Assembly: GCF_043555985.1 (NCBI RefSeq)
Contig: NZ_JBIGIC010000012.1
Span: 124,001-188,000 of the forward strand
Reading direction: 5' to 3'
Source of the DNA: Pelomonas candidula
GTDB taxonomy: Bacteria > Pseudomonadota > Gammaproteobacteria > Burkholderiales > Burkholderiaceae_C
DNA: 64,000 nucleotides
Shown one piece after another: positions 1-11,094 of the stretch; the first letter of the stretch is position 1, and each line of letters begins with the position of its first letter. The notes under the pieces are model-generated. The model ran no database searches. It was given only the letters and a program-made list of their open reading frames with translations, and was not told the DNA's origin. The position numbers and the translations under genes are program-made.

Positions 1-43
1 CCGCCTGCTCGGCCGGTCCACCCAGAACACCGAAGGGAACTGA
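1..43 (+). CDS. C-terminal end of an upstream gene, probably the outer-membrane factor of the metal efflux system
   Basis: A reading frame enters from outside the window and stops at a TGA at 41-43, three bases before the czcB start. Only about 13 residues are visible, ending in STQNTEGN, so the family cannot be read from the sequence itself. Position directly before a czcB-czcA pair suggests a TolC-like outer-membrane factor (CzcC type), because the usual order of these operons is czcC-czcB-czcA. This is inference from context only. Confidence 0.35.
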   Translation, partial: RLLGRSTQNTEGN

Positions 44-46
44 CCC

Positions 47-1249
47 ATGGACAAGAAGAACACCATCGCCATCGCCGCCGTGCTCGCCATCGGCGCGCTG
101 CTGGCCGCGGCCATCCTGCGAAGCGGCCAGCAAGGCGAAGAAGCGCACGACCACGAGCATGCAGAGGCTGGCGACCACGCGGAGAAGCCGGCCGCCCCGG
201 CCAGCGCTGCGGCGAGCGCACCCCAGGCCCGCTTCAGCGACGAGCAGTTGCGCCACAACGGCATCACGCTCGCCACGGCCGGCCCGGCGCGCATCGCCAC
301 CGCGCTGCAGCTGCTGGGTGAGGTCAAGCTGAACCAGGACCGCACCGTCGTCGTCACGCCGCGCCTTGCCGGCCTCGTCGAAGCCGTGCGCGTGAACGCC
401 GGCGACCGCGTGCAGCGCGGCCAGGTGCTGGCCATCGTCTCCAGCCCCGCGCTGGCCGAGCAACGCGCCGACCTGTTCGCCGCGCAGAAGCGGCTGGCGC
501 TGGCCCGCACCACGCACGACCGCGAGAAGCAGCTGTGGGAAGACAAGATCTCCGCCCAGCAGGACTACCTCGCCGCGCGCCAGGCGCTGCAGGAGGCCGA
601 GATTGCCGTCGAGTCGGCGAAGCAGAAGCTCGCCGCGCTGGGCGCCACGGCCGGCGATGCGCAAGGCCTGGCACGCCACGAGATCCGCTCGCCGATCGCG
701 GGCGTCATCGTCGCCAAGACGCTGAGCGTCGGCGAGGCGCTGAAGGAGGACGCCACCGTCTTCCAGGTGGCCGACCTGTTCAGCGTGTGGGTGGAGCTGA
801 CGGTGCCGGCTCAGGACCTGCCGGTGCTGACCGAAGGCATGGCGGCACGGGTGAAGGCCACGGCGTTCGACGCCCAGGGCGACGCGAAGCTGGCTTACGT
901 CGGCGCGCTGGTCGGCGAGCAAAGCCGCAGCGCGACGGCCCGGCTGGTGCTCGCCAACCCCAAGGGGGTGTGGCGGCCCGGCCTGCCGGTGACGGTGGCG
1001 CTGACATCGGCCGAGATCGACGCATCGGTAGCCGTGACGGCCGACGCCGTGCAGGCGCTGGACGGCCGCCACGTCGTCTTCGTGCGCCAGGGGCAGCAGT
1101 TCGAGGCGCGTGCGGTCGAGGCGGGACGCAGCGACGGCCGGCACGTCGAGGTGCTGAAGGGCCTGGCGCCTGGTGAACGCTACGCGGCGAGGAACAGCTT
1201 CCTCATCAAGGCCGACATCGGCAAATCGGCCGCCGAGCACGAGCACTGA
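47..1249 (+). CDS. czcB: RND efflux periplasmic adaptor subunit, CzcB-like
   Basis: Membrane-fusion (adaptor) protein of 400 residues that would link an inner-membrane RND pump to an outer-membrane factor for export of divalent heavy metals. The N-terminus has one hydrophobic segment at about residues 7-25. A histidine-rich stretch follows (about 32-50, several His with Asp/Glu), and the last residues are again His-rich (EHEH); both are common in metal-handling adaptors and fit metal binding. A barrel-sandwich/lipoyl-like region with a coiled-coil hairpin (about 105-245) and beta-barrel domains follow. It starts 3 nt after the preceding stop and is followed by czcA after 12 nt, so the genes form one operon. 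Metal specificity (Zn/Co/Cd versus Cu/Ag) is inferred from czcA, not from this protein. Confidence 0.88.
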   Translation: MDKKNTIAIAAVLAIGALLAAAILRSGQQGEEAHDHEHAEAGDHAEKPAAPASAAASAPQARFSDEQLRHNGITLATAGPARIATALQLLGEVKLNQDRTVVVTPRLAGLVEAVRVNAGDRVQRGQVLAIVSSPALAEQRADLFAAQKRLALARTTHDREKQLWEDKISAQQDYLAARQALQEAEIAVESAKQKLAALGATAGDAQGLARHEIRSPIAGVIVAKTLSVGEALKEDATVFQVADLFSVWVELTVPAQDLPVLTEGMAARVKATAFDAQGDAKLAYVGALVGEQSRSATARLVLANPKGVWRPGLPVTVALTSAEIDASVAVTADAVQALDGRHVVFVRQGQQFEARAVEAGRSDGRHVEVLKGLAPGERYAARNSFLIKADIGKSAAEHEH

Positions 1250-1261
1250 GGACACGCCGCC

Positions 1262-4200
1262 ATGTTTGAAAACCTCATCCGATTCGCCATCACCCAGCGC
1301 TGGCTGGTGCTGCTGGCCGTGGCGGGCATGGCTGTGCTGGGCGGGTTCGCCTACCAGCGCCTGCCCATCGACGCCGTGCCCGACATCACCAACGTGCAGG
1401 TGCAGATCAACACCGAGGCGCCGGGCTATTCGCCGCTGGAGGCCGAGCAGCGCGTCAGCTTCGCCATCGAGACGGCCATGGCCGGCCTGCCGCGCCTGGA
1501 GCAGACGCGCTCGCTGTCGCGCTACGGCCTGTCGCAAGTGACTGTCGTGTTCAAGGAGGGCACCGACCTCTACTTCGCCCGCCAGCTCGTCGGCGAGCGC
1601 ATCCAGCAGGCCCGCGACAGCCTGCCGGCCGGCCTGACGCCGACGCTGGGGCCCATCGCCACGGGGCTGGGCGAGATCTACATGTGGACCGTCGAGGCCA
1701 AGGCCGGTGCGCTGAAGGCGGACGGCACGCCCTACACGCCGATGGACCTGCGCGAGATCCAGGACTGGATCGTCAAGCCGCAGCTGCGAACCGTGCCGGG
1801 CGTGACCGAGATCAACACCATTGGCGGCCACGTCCGCGAATACCAGGTCGCGCCATGGCCGGACCGGCTGCTGGCGCGCGGCCTCGGCCTGGCCGACCTC
1901 GTGCAGGCGCTGGAGCGCAACAACGCCAACATCGGCGCCGGCTACATCGAGCGCCGCGGCGAGCAGGTGCTGGTCCGCGTGCCGGGTCAGGTGGGCGGTG
2001 TCGACGACATCGCCGACATCGTCGTCGCCAACGTGCAGGGCGTGCCCGTGCGCGTGCGCGACGTGGCCGACGTGGGCCTGGGCCAGGAACTGCGCAGCGG
2101 CGCCGCGACCAGCAACGGCAACGAGGTCGTGCTGGGCACCGTCTTCATGCTGATGGGCGAGAACAGCCGGCAGGTCTCGCTGGCCGTGGACAGGCGGCTG
2201 GAGGAGATCAACCGCAGCCTGCCGGCCGGCGTCGTCGCACAGACGGTCTACGACCGCACGCTGCTGATCGACAAGGCCATCGCGACCGTGAAGAAGAACC
2301 TGCTGGAGGGCGCGCTGCTCGTCATGGTCATCCTGTTCGCATTCCTGGGCAACCTGCGCGCAGCCGTCATCACCGCGGCGGTGATCCCGCTGGCCATGCT
2401 GTTCACGTTCAGCGGCATGGTGGCCAACAAGGTCAGCGCCAACCTGATGAGCCTGGGCGCACTGGACTTCGGCATCATCATCGACGGCGCCGTCGTCATC
2501 GTGGAGAACTGCGTGCGGCGGCTGTCCCACGCGCAGGCCGCGGCGGGCCGCGCGCTGACGCGCGGCGAGCGCTTTGACGAGGTCTTCGCCGCCGCTCGTG
2601 AGGCGCGCCGGCCGCTGCTGTTCGGCCAGCTCATCATCATGGTGGTCTACCTGCCCCTGTTTGCGCTCAGTGGCGTGGAGGGCAAGATGTTCCACCCGAT
2701 GGCCTTCACGGTCGTCGCGGCGCTGCTGGGCGCCATGCTGCTGTCGGTCAGCTTCGTGCCGGCGGCCGTGGCGCTGTTCATCGGCGAGCGGGTCGGCGAG
2801 AAGGAGAACCGCCTGATGACCTGGGCGCGGCGCGGCTACGAGCCGCTGCTGGACCGCACGCTGGCGAATCCGCCGCTGGTGCTCACGATGGCCGGCGTCA
2901 CGGTGGCCCTGAGCGCACTGATTGCCACGCGCATGGGCAGCGAGTTCATCCCCAGCCTCGACGAGGGCGACCTCGCCGTGCATGCGATGCGCATCCCCGG
3001 CACCAGCCTGACGCAGGCCGTCGAGATGCAGCGCGAGCTGGAGCGCACGCTGATGCAGGCACCCGAAGTCGCGCGGGTCTATTCCAAGCTCGGCACAGCC
3101 GAGATCGCCAGCGATCCGATGCCGCCGAACGTGGCCGACACCTTCGTCATGCTCAAGCCGCGTGACCAATGGCCCGATCCGCAGCGGCCCAAGGCCGAGG
3201 TCCTCGAAGCCCTGCAGACGCTCGCGGCCGGCGTGCCGGGCAACAACTACGAGTTCACGCAGCCCATCCAGATGCGCTTCAACGAGCTGATCTCCGGCGT
3301 GCGCAGCGACGTGGCCGTCAAGGTCTTCGGCGACGACATGGCCGTCATGGAGGGCACGGCCGAACAGATCGCCAAGGTGCTGCAGGACGTGCCCGGCGCG
3401 TCGGACGTGAAGGTGGAGCAGACGACGGGCCTGCCGGTGCTGACGCTGCACATCGACCGCGCGCGGCTGGCGCGGCTGGGCCTCAGCGTGGCCGACGTGC
3501 AGCAGACGGCGGCCACGGCCATCGGCGGCCAGGAGGCCGGCGTTCTGTTCCAGGGCGACCGCCGCTTCGACATCCAGGTGCGCCTGCCCGACGCGGTGCG
3601 CAGCGATGTGGACGCGCTGCAGCGGCTGCCGATCCGTTTGCCGAACGGTGGCCACGTGCAGCTGGGCGAGGTCGCGCGCTTCGAGCAGTCGCCCGGGCCC
3701 AACCAGGTCAGCCGCGAGAACGGCAAGCGCCGCGTCGTCGTGACGGCCAACGTGCGCGGCCGCGACATCGGCTCCTTCGTGGCCGAGGCCCAGGCGAAGC
3801 TGGGCCAGCAGGTCAAGGTGCCGACGGGCTACTGGACCAGCTGGGGCGGCAGCTTCGAGCAGCTGCAGTCCGCCACCGCGCGGCTCAAGGTCGTCGTGCC
3901 GGTGGCGCTGGCGCTGGTGTTCACGCTGCTGTTCGCGATGTTCGGCAACGTGCGCGACGGCCTGCTGGTCTTCACCGGCGTGCCGTTCGCGCTGACCGGT
4001 GGCATTGCGGCGCTGTGGCTGCGCGACATCCCGCTGTCGATCTCGGCCGGCGTGGGCTTCATCGCGCTGTCGGGCGTGGCGGTGCTGAACGGGCTGGTGA
4101 TGATCGCCTTCATCCGCTCGCTGCGCGACGAGGGCCTGCCGCTGGACCAGGCCGTGCGCGACGGCGCGCTGTCACGGCTGCGGCCGGTGCTGATGACGGC

Positions 4201-4393
4201 GCTGGTCGCGTCGCTGGGCTTCGTGCCGATGGCGCTGGCCACCGGCACGGGTGCGGAGGTGCAGCGGCCGCTGGCCACCGTCGTCATCGGCGGCATCCTG
4301 TCGTCCACCGCGCTGACGCTGCTGGTGCTGCCGCTGCTGTACCGCTGGGCGCACCGCGAGCGCGGTGCGCGTGCGGCGTTGTCGCCGGCCTGA
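1262..4393 (+). CDS. czcA: Heavy-metal efflux RND transporter, CzcA family
   Basis: Proton-driven inner-membrane pump of the HME-RND class, 1043 residues, the usual length for CzcA. It opens with a transmembrane helix (about 10-30) before a large periplasmic porter loop; a second set of helices starts near residue 340 and a third near 870. The fourth membrane helix carries DFGIIIDGAVVIVEN, placing acidic residues at D402, D408 and E415. These are the proton-relay residues known from CzcA of Cupriavidus, and this signature is typical of the Zn/Co/Cd-exporting subclass rather than the Cu/Ag subclass. The gene lies 12 nt after czcB. No metal-responsive two-component genes are visible; if present they lie upstream of the window. 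Confidence 0.93.
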   Translation: MFENLIRFAITQRWLVLLAVAGMAVLGGFAYQRLPIDAVPDITNVQVQINTEAPGYSPLEAEQRVSFAIETAMAGLPRLEQTRSLSRYGLSQVTVVFKEGTDLYFARQLVGERIQQARDSLPAGLTPTLGPIATGLGEIYMWTVEAKAGALKADGTPYTPMDLREIQDWIVKPQLRTVPGVTEINTIGGHVREYQVAPWPDRLLARGLGLADLVQALERNNANIGAGYIERRGEQVLVRVPGQVGGVDDIADIVVANVQGVPVRVRDVADVGLGQELRSGAATSNGNEVVLGTVFMLMGENSRQVSLAVDRRLEEINRSLPAGVVAQTVYDRTLLIDKAIATVKKNLLEGALLVMVILFAFLGNLRAAVITAAVIPLAMLFTFSGMVANKVSANLMSLGALDFGIIIDGAVVIVENCVRRLSHAQAAAGRALTRGERFDEVFAAAREARRPLLFGQLIIMVVYLPLFALSGVEGKMFHPMAFTVVAALLGAMLLSVSFVPAAVALFIGERVGEKENRLMTWARRGYEPLLDRTLANPPLVLTMAGVTVALSALIATRMGSEFIPSLDEGDLAVHAMRIPGTSLTQAVEMQRELERTLMQAPEVARVYSKLGTAEIASDPMPPNVADTFVMLKPRDQWPDPQRPKAEVLEALQTLAAGVPGNNYEFTQPIQMRFNELISGVRSDVAVKVFGDDMAVMEGTAEQIAKVLQDVPGASDVKVEQTTGLPVLTLHIDRARLARLGLSVADVQQTAATAIGGQEAGVLFQGDRRFDIQVRLPDAVRSDVDALQRLPIRLPNGGHVQLGEVARFEQSPGPNQVSRENGKRRVVVTANVRGRDIGSFVAEAQAKLGQQVKVPTGYWTSWGGSFEQLQSATARLKVVVPVALALVFTLLFAMFGNVRDGLLVFTGVPFALTGGIAALWLRDIPLSISAGVGFIALSGVAVLNGLVMIAFIRSLRDEGLPLDQAVRDGALSRLRPVLMTALVASLGFVPMALATGTGAEVQRPLATVVIGGILSSTALTLLVLPLLYRWAHRERGARAALSPA

Positions 4394-4399
4394 CGCCGG

Positions 4400-6421
4400 T
4401 CAGCGGGGCTGGCGGCGGCGCAGCAGTGCGAAGCTGGCCAGCCCGGCGGCCAACAGCCAGGCCATGCTCGGCTCGGGCACGGCGCTGATGGTGGTGAAGC
4501 TGCCGTCGAAGTTAGCCACCGCGTGCAGGCCATTGATGGTGGTGACCGCCAACAGGCTCTGGAAGCTGGCATTGCCCAGCTGGTCGCCCGTGAAGCGCAG
4601 GCTGGTCAGGCCGGCATGGCTGACGGCCAACTGCGCGCCCTGGGCCAGGCTGCCGACCGACGCGAAGCTCAGCACGGAGCCGCCAAGGTCGATCTCGGAG
4701 CTCGCGCTCAGAGACAGCGTGGCGAAGGACTGTGCCCCGCCCAGCACCAGCTTGCCGCCGGCCAGCTCCAGCGAACTGGCCGCGGCCAGGCGGTTGGCGC
4801 CGGCCAGTTCCAGCGTGGCGCCGCTCAGCACCGTGGTCGTGCCGGTGTAGCTGCTGATACCGCTGAGCACCGTGTGGCCGCTCTCGAGGCGCACGCTGGC
4901 GAAGTTGGACAGCGAGTTCGCGTAGCTGAAGCCGTTGCCGGCGCCAGCGTCGACACGCAGCACGTTGGCCGCGCCGGAGCCGCCGTCGATGTCGCCCAGC
5001 ACCTGGGCCTGGCCACCGCTGATGATGACGGTGTTCTGGCCGCTGCCGAGCGCGATGGCCTTGCCGCTGCTGCTGCCGTCGATGAGGCCGGCGTTGGTGA
5101 TGGTGGTCGCGTAGTCGTTCGCGACGACGACGGCCGCGCTGCTGGCGCCGCCGCCGACCAGCTTGCCGCCCGCGGCGTTCTGGATGCTGACGGTGTAGCC
5201 GCTGCCCGTCAGGCCGCCGGCGTAGATGGCCGAGTCGCTCTGGCCACGGATGGTGCCGCCGGCCTGGTTGATGACGACGGCGTTGGCGTAGATCGCCTCG
5301 CGCTTGCCGGCGTTGATGCCGGTCGTGATGTCGTTGCCGACCAGCGAGATGCCGCGGCCCACCGCGTTGGTGTTGCCGCTGGCCACCAGGCCTTCGATGA
5401 GGCCGGCGTTGGTGATCTGGCCACCGCCCACCGACAGGCCCTCGCTGTAGGCCAGGCCCGACGCGACGGCGCTGAAGGAGTTGACCGAGCGGATGATGCC
5501 GCCCGCGCGGTTGGTGATGTTGACGACGCCGTCGACGTCGACACCGTCGCCGTCACCCGTGACACCGTTGCCGATGATGCTGCCGGCGTTGTCGACGGTG
5601 ACGATCTGCAGGTTGTTGAAGCCGTCGATGTTCAGCCCCGAGCCGTTGTTGCCCTGGATGACACCGCTGGCCACGTTGGTGACGGACATTGCGAACGACT
5701 TGGCGGCCGTCTCCTGTCCGCCGGTGATGCCGTGGCGGCCACCCAGCACGAGGCCGGCGTTGACGACCGCGATGCCGCTGTTGGCCTGGCCGTCGATGCC
5801 GTCGCTGCTGGAGCCGGTCGTCGTGATCGACTGGATCGTGCCCCAGTTGTTGACGACGCCGTTGACGCCCGGCCGCACCGCGTCGGCCTCGCTCGACTTC
5901 ATCAGCGCGCCGGCGTAGTTGTTGACGACGTTGGCACCGCTGGTGATGGCGTTGAAGTCCACGACCTGGCTGCCGCCCGCCGACGCGTTCAGCGAGATCA
6001 TCTGCCCGTAGTTGTTCAGCGTGACGCTGGCCGGGCTCTTGTTCATCTGGATCACGTCGGCATCGGCCGCCTGCATCAGCGCGGTCGCGTTGGTGGTGCT
6101 GCCGTTGGTGACGACCAGGCCGGTCACGCCGGTGTTGTCGCGGATGACGCGGCCATTGCCGCTCTGGACGATGCCGCCCTGGTTGGTGAGGCTGGCGTTG
6201 TTGCCGGTGACCGTGACGGCAACCGTCGAGCCCGAGACCGTCAGCGAGCCCGCACTGCCGACCGTGCCGGTCTGGCCGGCGCTCAGCGTCTGCGCGCTGC
6301 TGGACGACCCGGTGACGTTGAAGTTGGCCGCATGGGCGGGCAGTTGCACGGCGCAGACCGCGACAAGGCAGGCCAGCGCGACGGGGCGGTGGGCGAAGGA
6401 ACGGACGGACAACTGCAACAT
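4400..6421 (-). CDS. Large exported PEP-CTERM protein with beta-helix-like repeats
   Basis: Exported protein of about 673 residues. An N-terminal signal peptide (hydrophobic run ending near AHA, about residue 31) is followed by several hundred residues of Gly/Asn/Ser/Thr/Val-rich, loosely repeated strands with recurring motifs such as NAGLI and GGTIRG, as in autotransporter passenger domains with a right-handed beta-helix. The C-terminus is a textbook PEP-CTERM tail: VPEP, a hydrophobic helix, then RRR. Such proteins are processed by an exosortase and released or anchored at the envelope. There is no C-terminal autotransporter beta-barrel. The start at 6421 is chosen because it precedes the signal peptide directly; a GTG at 6454 would add 11 residues, and neither start has a clear ribosome binding site. 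The gene is convergent with czcA (6 nt apart). No exosortase gene lies in the window. Confidence 0.8.
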   Translation of the reverse strand: MLQLSVRSFAHRPVALACLVAVCAVQLPAHAANFNVTGSSSSAQTLSAGQTGTVGSAGSLTVSGSTVAVTVTGNNASLTNQGGIVQSGNGRVIRDNTGVTGLVVTNGSTTNATALMQAADADVIQMNKSPASVTLNNYGQMISLNASAGGSQVVDFNAITSGANVVNNYAGALMKSSEADAVRPGVNGVVNNWGTIQSITTTGSSSDGIDGQANSGIAVVNAGLVLGGRHGITGGQETAAKSFAMSVTNVASGVIQGNNGSGLNIDGFNNLQIVTVDNAGSIIGNGVTGDGDGVDVDGVVNITNRAGGIIRSVNSFSAVASGLAYSEGLSVGGGQITNAGLIEGLVASGNTNAVGRGISLVGNDITTGINAGKREAIYANAVVINQAGGTIRGQSDSAIYAGGLTGSGYTVSIQNAAGGKLVGGGASSAAVVVANDYATTITNAGLIDGSSSGKAIALGSGQNTVIISGGQAQVLGDIDGGSGAANVLRVDAGAGNGFSYANSLSNFASVRLESGHTVLSGISSYTGTTTVLSGATLELAGANRLAAASSLELAGGKLVLGGAQSFATLSLSASSEIDLGGSVLSFASVGSLAQGAQLAVSHAGLTSLRFTGDQLGNASFQSLLAVTTINGLHAVANFDGSFTTISAVPEPSMAWLLAAGLASFALLRRRQPR

Positions 6422-6539
6422 GGTCGGGGGGAGCGGGGTGGCAAAAGCCGGCACCTTATCGAGCCAGCCTCGCCGCGTGCACCGCGTGAACGGGGCCCCG
6501 TTTTCGGGACCGACGTCATCAAGTCGTCACGGGCCGAAA

Positions 6540-7901
<1,362 letters not shown>

Positions 7902-7911
7902 CGCGGGATTG

Positions 7912-9744
7912 TCAGGCGAGGGGCAGGCGCAGCGTGAACTGCGCACCGCCACCCTCGGATTCAGGTCGGTTGCCACCCTGCAGCGAGCCACCCAGCGCGT
8001 TGGCGATGGACGCGGAGATGGACAGCCCCAGGCCCAGGCCGTCGCCGCGGCGCTTGGTCGTGAAGAAGGGCTCGAACAGCCGCGCCTGCACGTCGTCGCT
8101 CAGCCCCGGGCCTTCATCGGTGACACGCAGCAGCGCCTGGCCCGCTTCGACGTCGGCCCGCAACGTGACGGTGCCGCCGCCCTTCTCCGCGTTCGCGTCG
8201 ATGCCGTTGCGCAGCAGGTTGACGAGCACCTGCTCGATGCGAACCTGCTGGCCCAGCACGGCCAGGCCGTCGGGCACGGGCGGGCACTCGATCGTCACGC
8301 GCTGGCGACGCGCCTCGGCGCTGACGAGGGCCACCGCCGCCTGGAAGGCCGCAGCCACCGGCACCGGCTGCACGCGCAGCTCGTCGCGCCGCGCAAAGCC
8401 CTTGAGCTGGGCGACGATGGCGGCAATGCGCTGCGTGAGCTGGTCGATGGCGTCGAGGTTGCTCTCGGCATCGGCCTGCATGCCGCGCTCCAGGAACACG
8501 CGGGCGTTGTCGTTCAGCGCCCGCAGCGCGGCCAGCGGCTGGTTGATCTCATGCGTGATGCTGGCGGCCATCTGGCCCAGCACGGCGAGCTTGCCGGCCT
8601 GCACCAGCTCGTCCTGCGTCGCGCGCAGCGTGCGCTCGGTGCGGTGCAGTTCGTCGACGCGCGCCTGCAGCTCCCGCGTGCGCTCCTTGATCCGCGCCTC
8701 CAGGCTGTCGTAGGCCGCGCGCAGCTCGCCCTGCGCGGCCAGGCGCTCCCGCGTGCGGCGGCGGCGCAGCTGCAGATAGGCCAGCAGCAGCAGCAGCGAG
8801 ACCCAGCCCAGCGCCGCGGCCCAGGCGCGGCCAGCGGCGATCTGCTCGGCACCGCGGATCTCGGTGAAGGACAGCAGCGTCCAGCCGCGGTTTTCGACGG
8901 GCTGCTCGGTGACCAGCGCGCGCAGCTTCGAGGTCGCGGTGCCGATGCGCTCGACGCGCAGCTCGGTCGACAGGCGCGAAAGCTCGCGCGACAGCGGCGC
9001 CAGCGGCAGGTCGCCGTACTGCTGCGTGTCGTGCAGCTCGGCACGCACGGCGGTGGTCAGCGGCTGCAGCGTGCGGTACTTCCACTCCGGCCGGCTGGCG
9101 AGGAACACCACGCCACGCGCGTCGGCCAGCATCAGCTCGCCGGCGCTGCGCGCCCAGTTGGCCTCCATCTCGTCCAGCGACACCTTCAGCACGACGACAC
9201 CCGGATGCGGGCCGCCGAGGCGGTGGGCGATGAAGTAGCCCGGCGTGCCGGTGGTGGAGCCGCGCGCGTAGAAGTGGCCGCCACCGCGCGCCATCGCGTC
9301 GCGGAAGTAGGGCCGGTAGGCGTAGTTCTGGCCGACGAAGGTCTGCGGGTCGCGCCAGTTGCTGGAGGCCAGCGTCAGGCCGTTCGCGTCGATGAAGAAG
9401 ATGGCAGCGGCGGCGGCATCGCGCGCCACCTCGACGAGCAGCGCGTTGACCTCGGCCACGCGGGCCGGCGAGGTCGGCTCGGCCAGCAGGCCGGCCAGCG
9501 CCGGGTGGCGGGCCAGCACCTGGGGCAGCGCCTCGTACTTGTCCAGCGTGCCGGTCAGCTCGTGGGCGACGAAGCGCAGGTGGCGCTGGGCGTCATCGCG
9601 GGTCTGCGCCAGGGCGAGATCCAGAGACACCCGCCATGCGGCGTAGGCCACTGCGGCGCCACCCAGCACCACCGCCAGCAGCAGCAAGAGGCTGCGTTGC
9701 CAGCGGGGGCGCCTGGGCGCGTCAGTGGCTGGCAGACTCGGCAT
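7912..9744 (-). CDS. dctB: C4-dicarboxylate sensor histidine kinase, DctB family
   Basis: Membrane sensor kinase of 610 residues. A first membrane helix (about 17-37) leads into a periplasmic double-Cache sensor region with the SNWRDPQTFVGQNYAYRPYF signature typical of DctB. A second membrane helix (about 295-315) precedes a coiled coil and the catalytic core: phospho-acceptor His398 in ITHEINQP, an N box near NLLRNGIDAN, and G boxes DEGPGL and GLGLGLS. It would detect extracellular dicarboxylates and phosphorylate the neighbouring DctD. Its start overlaps the end of the transporter gene by 23 nt and dctD follows closely, giving the operon order transporter-dctB-dctD. Confidence 0.9.
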   Translation of the reverse strand: MPSLPATDAPRRPRWQRSLLLLLAVVLGGAAVAYAAWRVSLDLALAQTRDDAQRHLRFVAHELTGTLDKYEALPQVLARHPALAGLLAEPTSPARVAEVNALLVEVARDAAAAAIFFIDANGLTLASSNWRDPQTFVGQNYAYRPYFRDAMARGGGHFYARGSTTGTPGYFIAHRLGGPHPGVVVLKVSLDEMEANWARSAGELMLADARGVVFLASRPEWKYRTLQPLTTAVRAELHDTQQYGDLPLAPLSRELSRLSTELRVERIGTATSKLRALVTEQPVENRGWTLLSFTEIRGAEQIAAGRAWAAALGWVSLLLLLAYLQLRRRRTRERLAAQGELRAAYDSLEARIKERTRELQARVDELHRTERTLRATQDELVQAGKLAVLGQMAASITHEINQPLAALRALNDNARVFLERGMQADAESNLDAIDQLTQRIAAIVAQLKGFARRDELRVQPVPVAAAFQAAVALVSAEARRQRVTIECPPVPDGLAVLGQQVRIEQVLVNLLRNGIDANAEKGGGTVTLRADVEAGQALLRVTDEGPGLSDDVQARLFEPFFTTKRRGDGLGLGLSISASIANALGGSLQGGNRPESEGGGAQFTLRLPLA

Positions 9745-11062
9745 CGATCCTCGAATGCCGGCGCGTGTCGCGCATCAGCACGTAGACGAGCAACGAACAG
9801 GCGATCACCGCGGTGGCGTACCAATAGAAGCCGCTTTCCATGCCCTGCTGCTTGAACCACAGCGCGATGTACTCGGCGCTGCCGCCGAAGACGGACACCG
9901 CGATCGCGTAGGGCACGCCCACACCGGTGGCGCGGATGGACGCCGGGAACAGCTCGGCCTTCACGACCGCGTTGATGGACGTGTAGCCGCTGACGATGAG
10001 CCAGGCGCAGGCGATGAGGCCGAAGGCTTCCCACGGGCCTTGCGCATGGCGGATGGCCGTCAGCAGCGGCACCGTGAACAGCGTGCCGAGGATGGCAAAG
10101 CCCAGCAGCAGTGGCTTGCGGCCGATCTTGTCCGACAGCGCGCCGTAGACCGGCTGCAACAGCGCCGCGAAGATGAGGCTGCCCGCGGACACGGCCGTGG
10201 TCTGCGCGTCCGTCAGGCCCACCGACAGCTTCAGGAACTTCTGCATGTAGGTGGTGTAGACGTAGAAGGCCAGCGTGCCACCCATCGTCAGGCCGATGAC
10301 GATCAGGCACTCGCGCGGGTGTTGCAGCAGCAGCTTGAAGCCACCCATGCGGTCCTGGCTGCGCTGCTTCTCGGCCTTGAAGGCCTGCGTCTCGGGCAGG
10401 TCAGACCGCATGATCAGCGCGACGATGGCCAGGCCCGCGCCGATGAAGAACGGGATGCGCCAGCCCCAGGCCTTCAGCTCGGCCGTGTCGAGCACGAAGT
10501 TCTGCAGCACCAGCAGCACGACCAGCGCCGTCAGCTGGCCGCCGATCAGCGTCACGTACTGGAAGCTGGAATAGAAGCCGCGGTGCTTGGAGGTGGCCAT
10601 CTCGGAGAGGTAGGTGGCGCTGGAACCGTACTCGCCACCCAGGCTCAGCCCCTGCAGCAGCCGTGCGATCAGCAGGATGGCCGGCGCCCAGACACCCACC
10701 GACGCGTAGGTGGGCGAGCAGGCAATGAGCAGCGAGCCGCCGCACATCAACGTGACGGATGTCATCAGCGCGAGCCGCCGGCCGTGGCGGTCGCCGATGT
10801 AGCCGAACAGCAATCCACCGATGGGCCGCACAAAGAAGCCCAGCGCGAAGATGGCCGCCGTGGACATGGACTGCGCCACCGGATCGCTGCTCGGGAAGAA
10901 CGCCGACGAGAAGTACAGCGAGAACGCGGCATAGCAGTAGAAGTCGTACCACTCGACGAGGTTGCCGATGGAGCCGACGAAGATGGCCTTGACGCGCTTG
11001 AACTCGATGGGGTCCGGCGCCGCCGCAGGGCGTGCCGAACTCGGGGGATAGATCGCGGACAT
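9722..11062 (-). CDS. MFS dicarboxylate/2-oxoglutarate:H+ symporter, KgtP-like
   Basis: Inner-membrane transporter of 446 residues with about 12 hydrophobic segments, of the metabolite:H+ symporter branch of the major facilitator superfamily. Family motifs visible: GNLVEWYDFYCY in helix 1, RPIGGLLFGYIGDRHGRR after helix 2, and LLQGLSLGGEYGSSATYLSE in helix 4. KgtP (2-oxoglutarate) is the best-known relative, but dctB and dctD in the same operon suggest C4-dicarboxylates as a likely substrate. The ATG at 11062 is chosen because AGGAGG lies 7-8 nt upstream; a further-upstream start (11110) would run through the sigma-54 promoter. Substrate choice is inference. Confidence 0.85.
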   Translation of the reverse strand: MSAIYPPSSARPAAAPDPIEFKRVKAIFVGSIGNLVEWYDFYCYAAFSLYFSSAFFPSSDPVAQSMSTAAIFALGFFVRPIGGLLFGYIGDRHGRRLALMTSVTLMCGGSLLIACSPTYASVGVWAPAILLIARLLQGLSLGGEYGSSATYLSEMATSKHRGFYSSFQYVTLIGGQLTALVVLLVLQNFVLDTAELKAWGWRIPFFIGAGLAIVALIMRSDLPETQAFKAEKQRSQDRMGGFKLLLQHPRECLIVIGLTMGGTLAFYVYTTYMQKFLKLSVGLTDAQTTAVSAGSLIFAALLQPVYGALSDKIGRKPLLLGFAILGTLFTVPLLTAIRHAQGPWEAFGLIACAWLIVSGYTSINAVVKAELFPASIRATGVGVPYAIAVSVFGGSAEYIALWFKQQGMESGFYWYATAVIACSLLVYVLMRDTRRHSRIDAESASH

Positions 11063-11094
11063 GTGCTGCCTCCTGGTTGTGTGCCCCAGGATGA

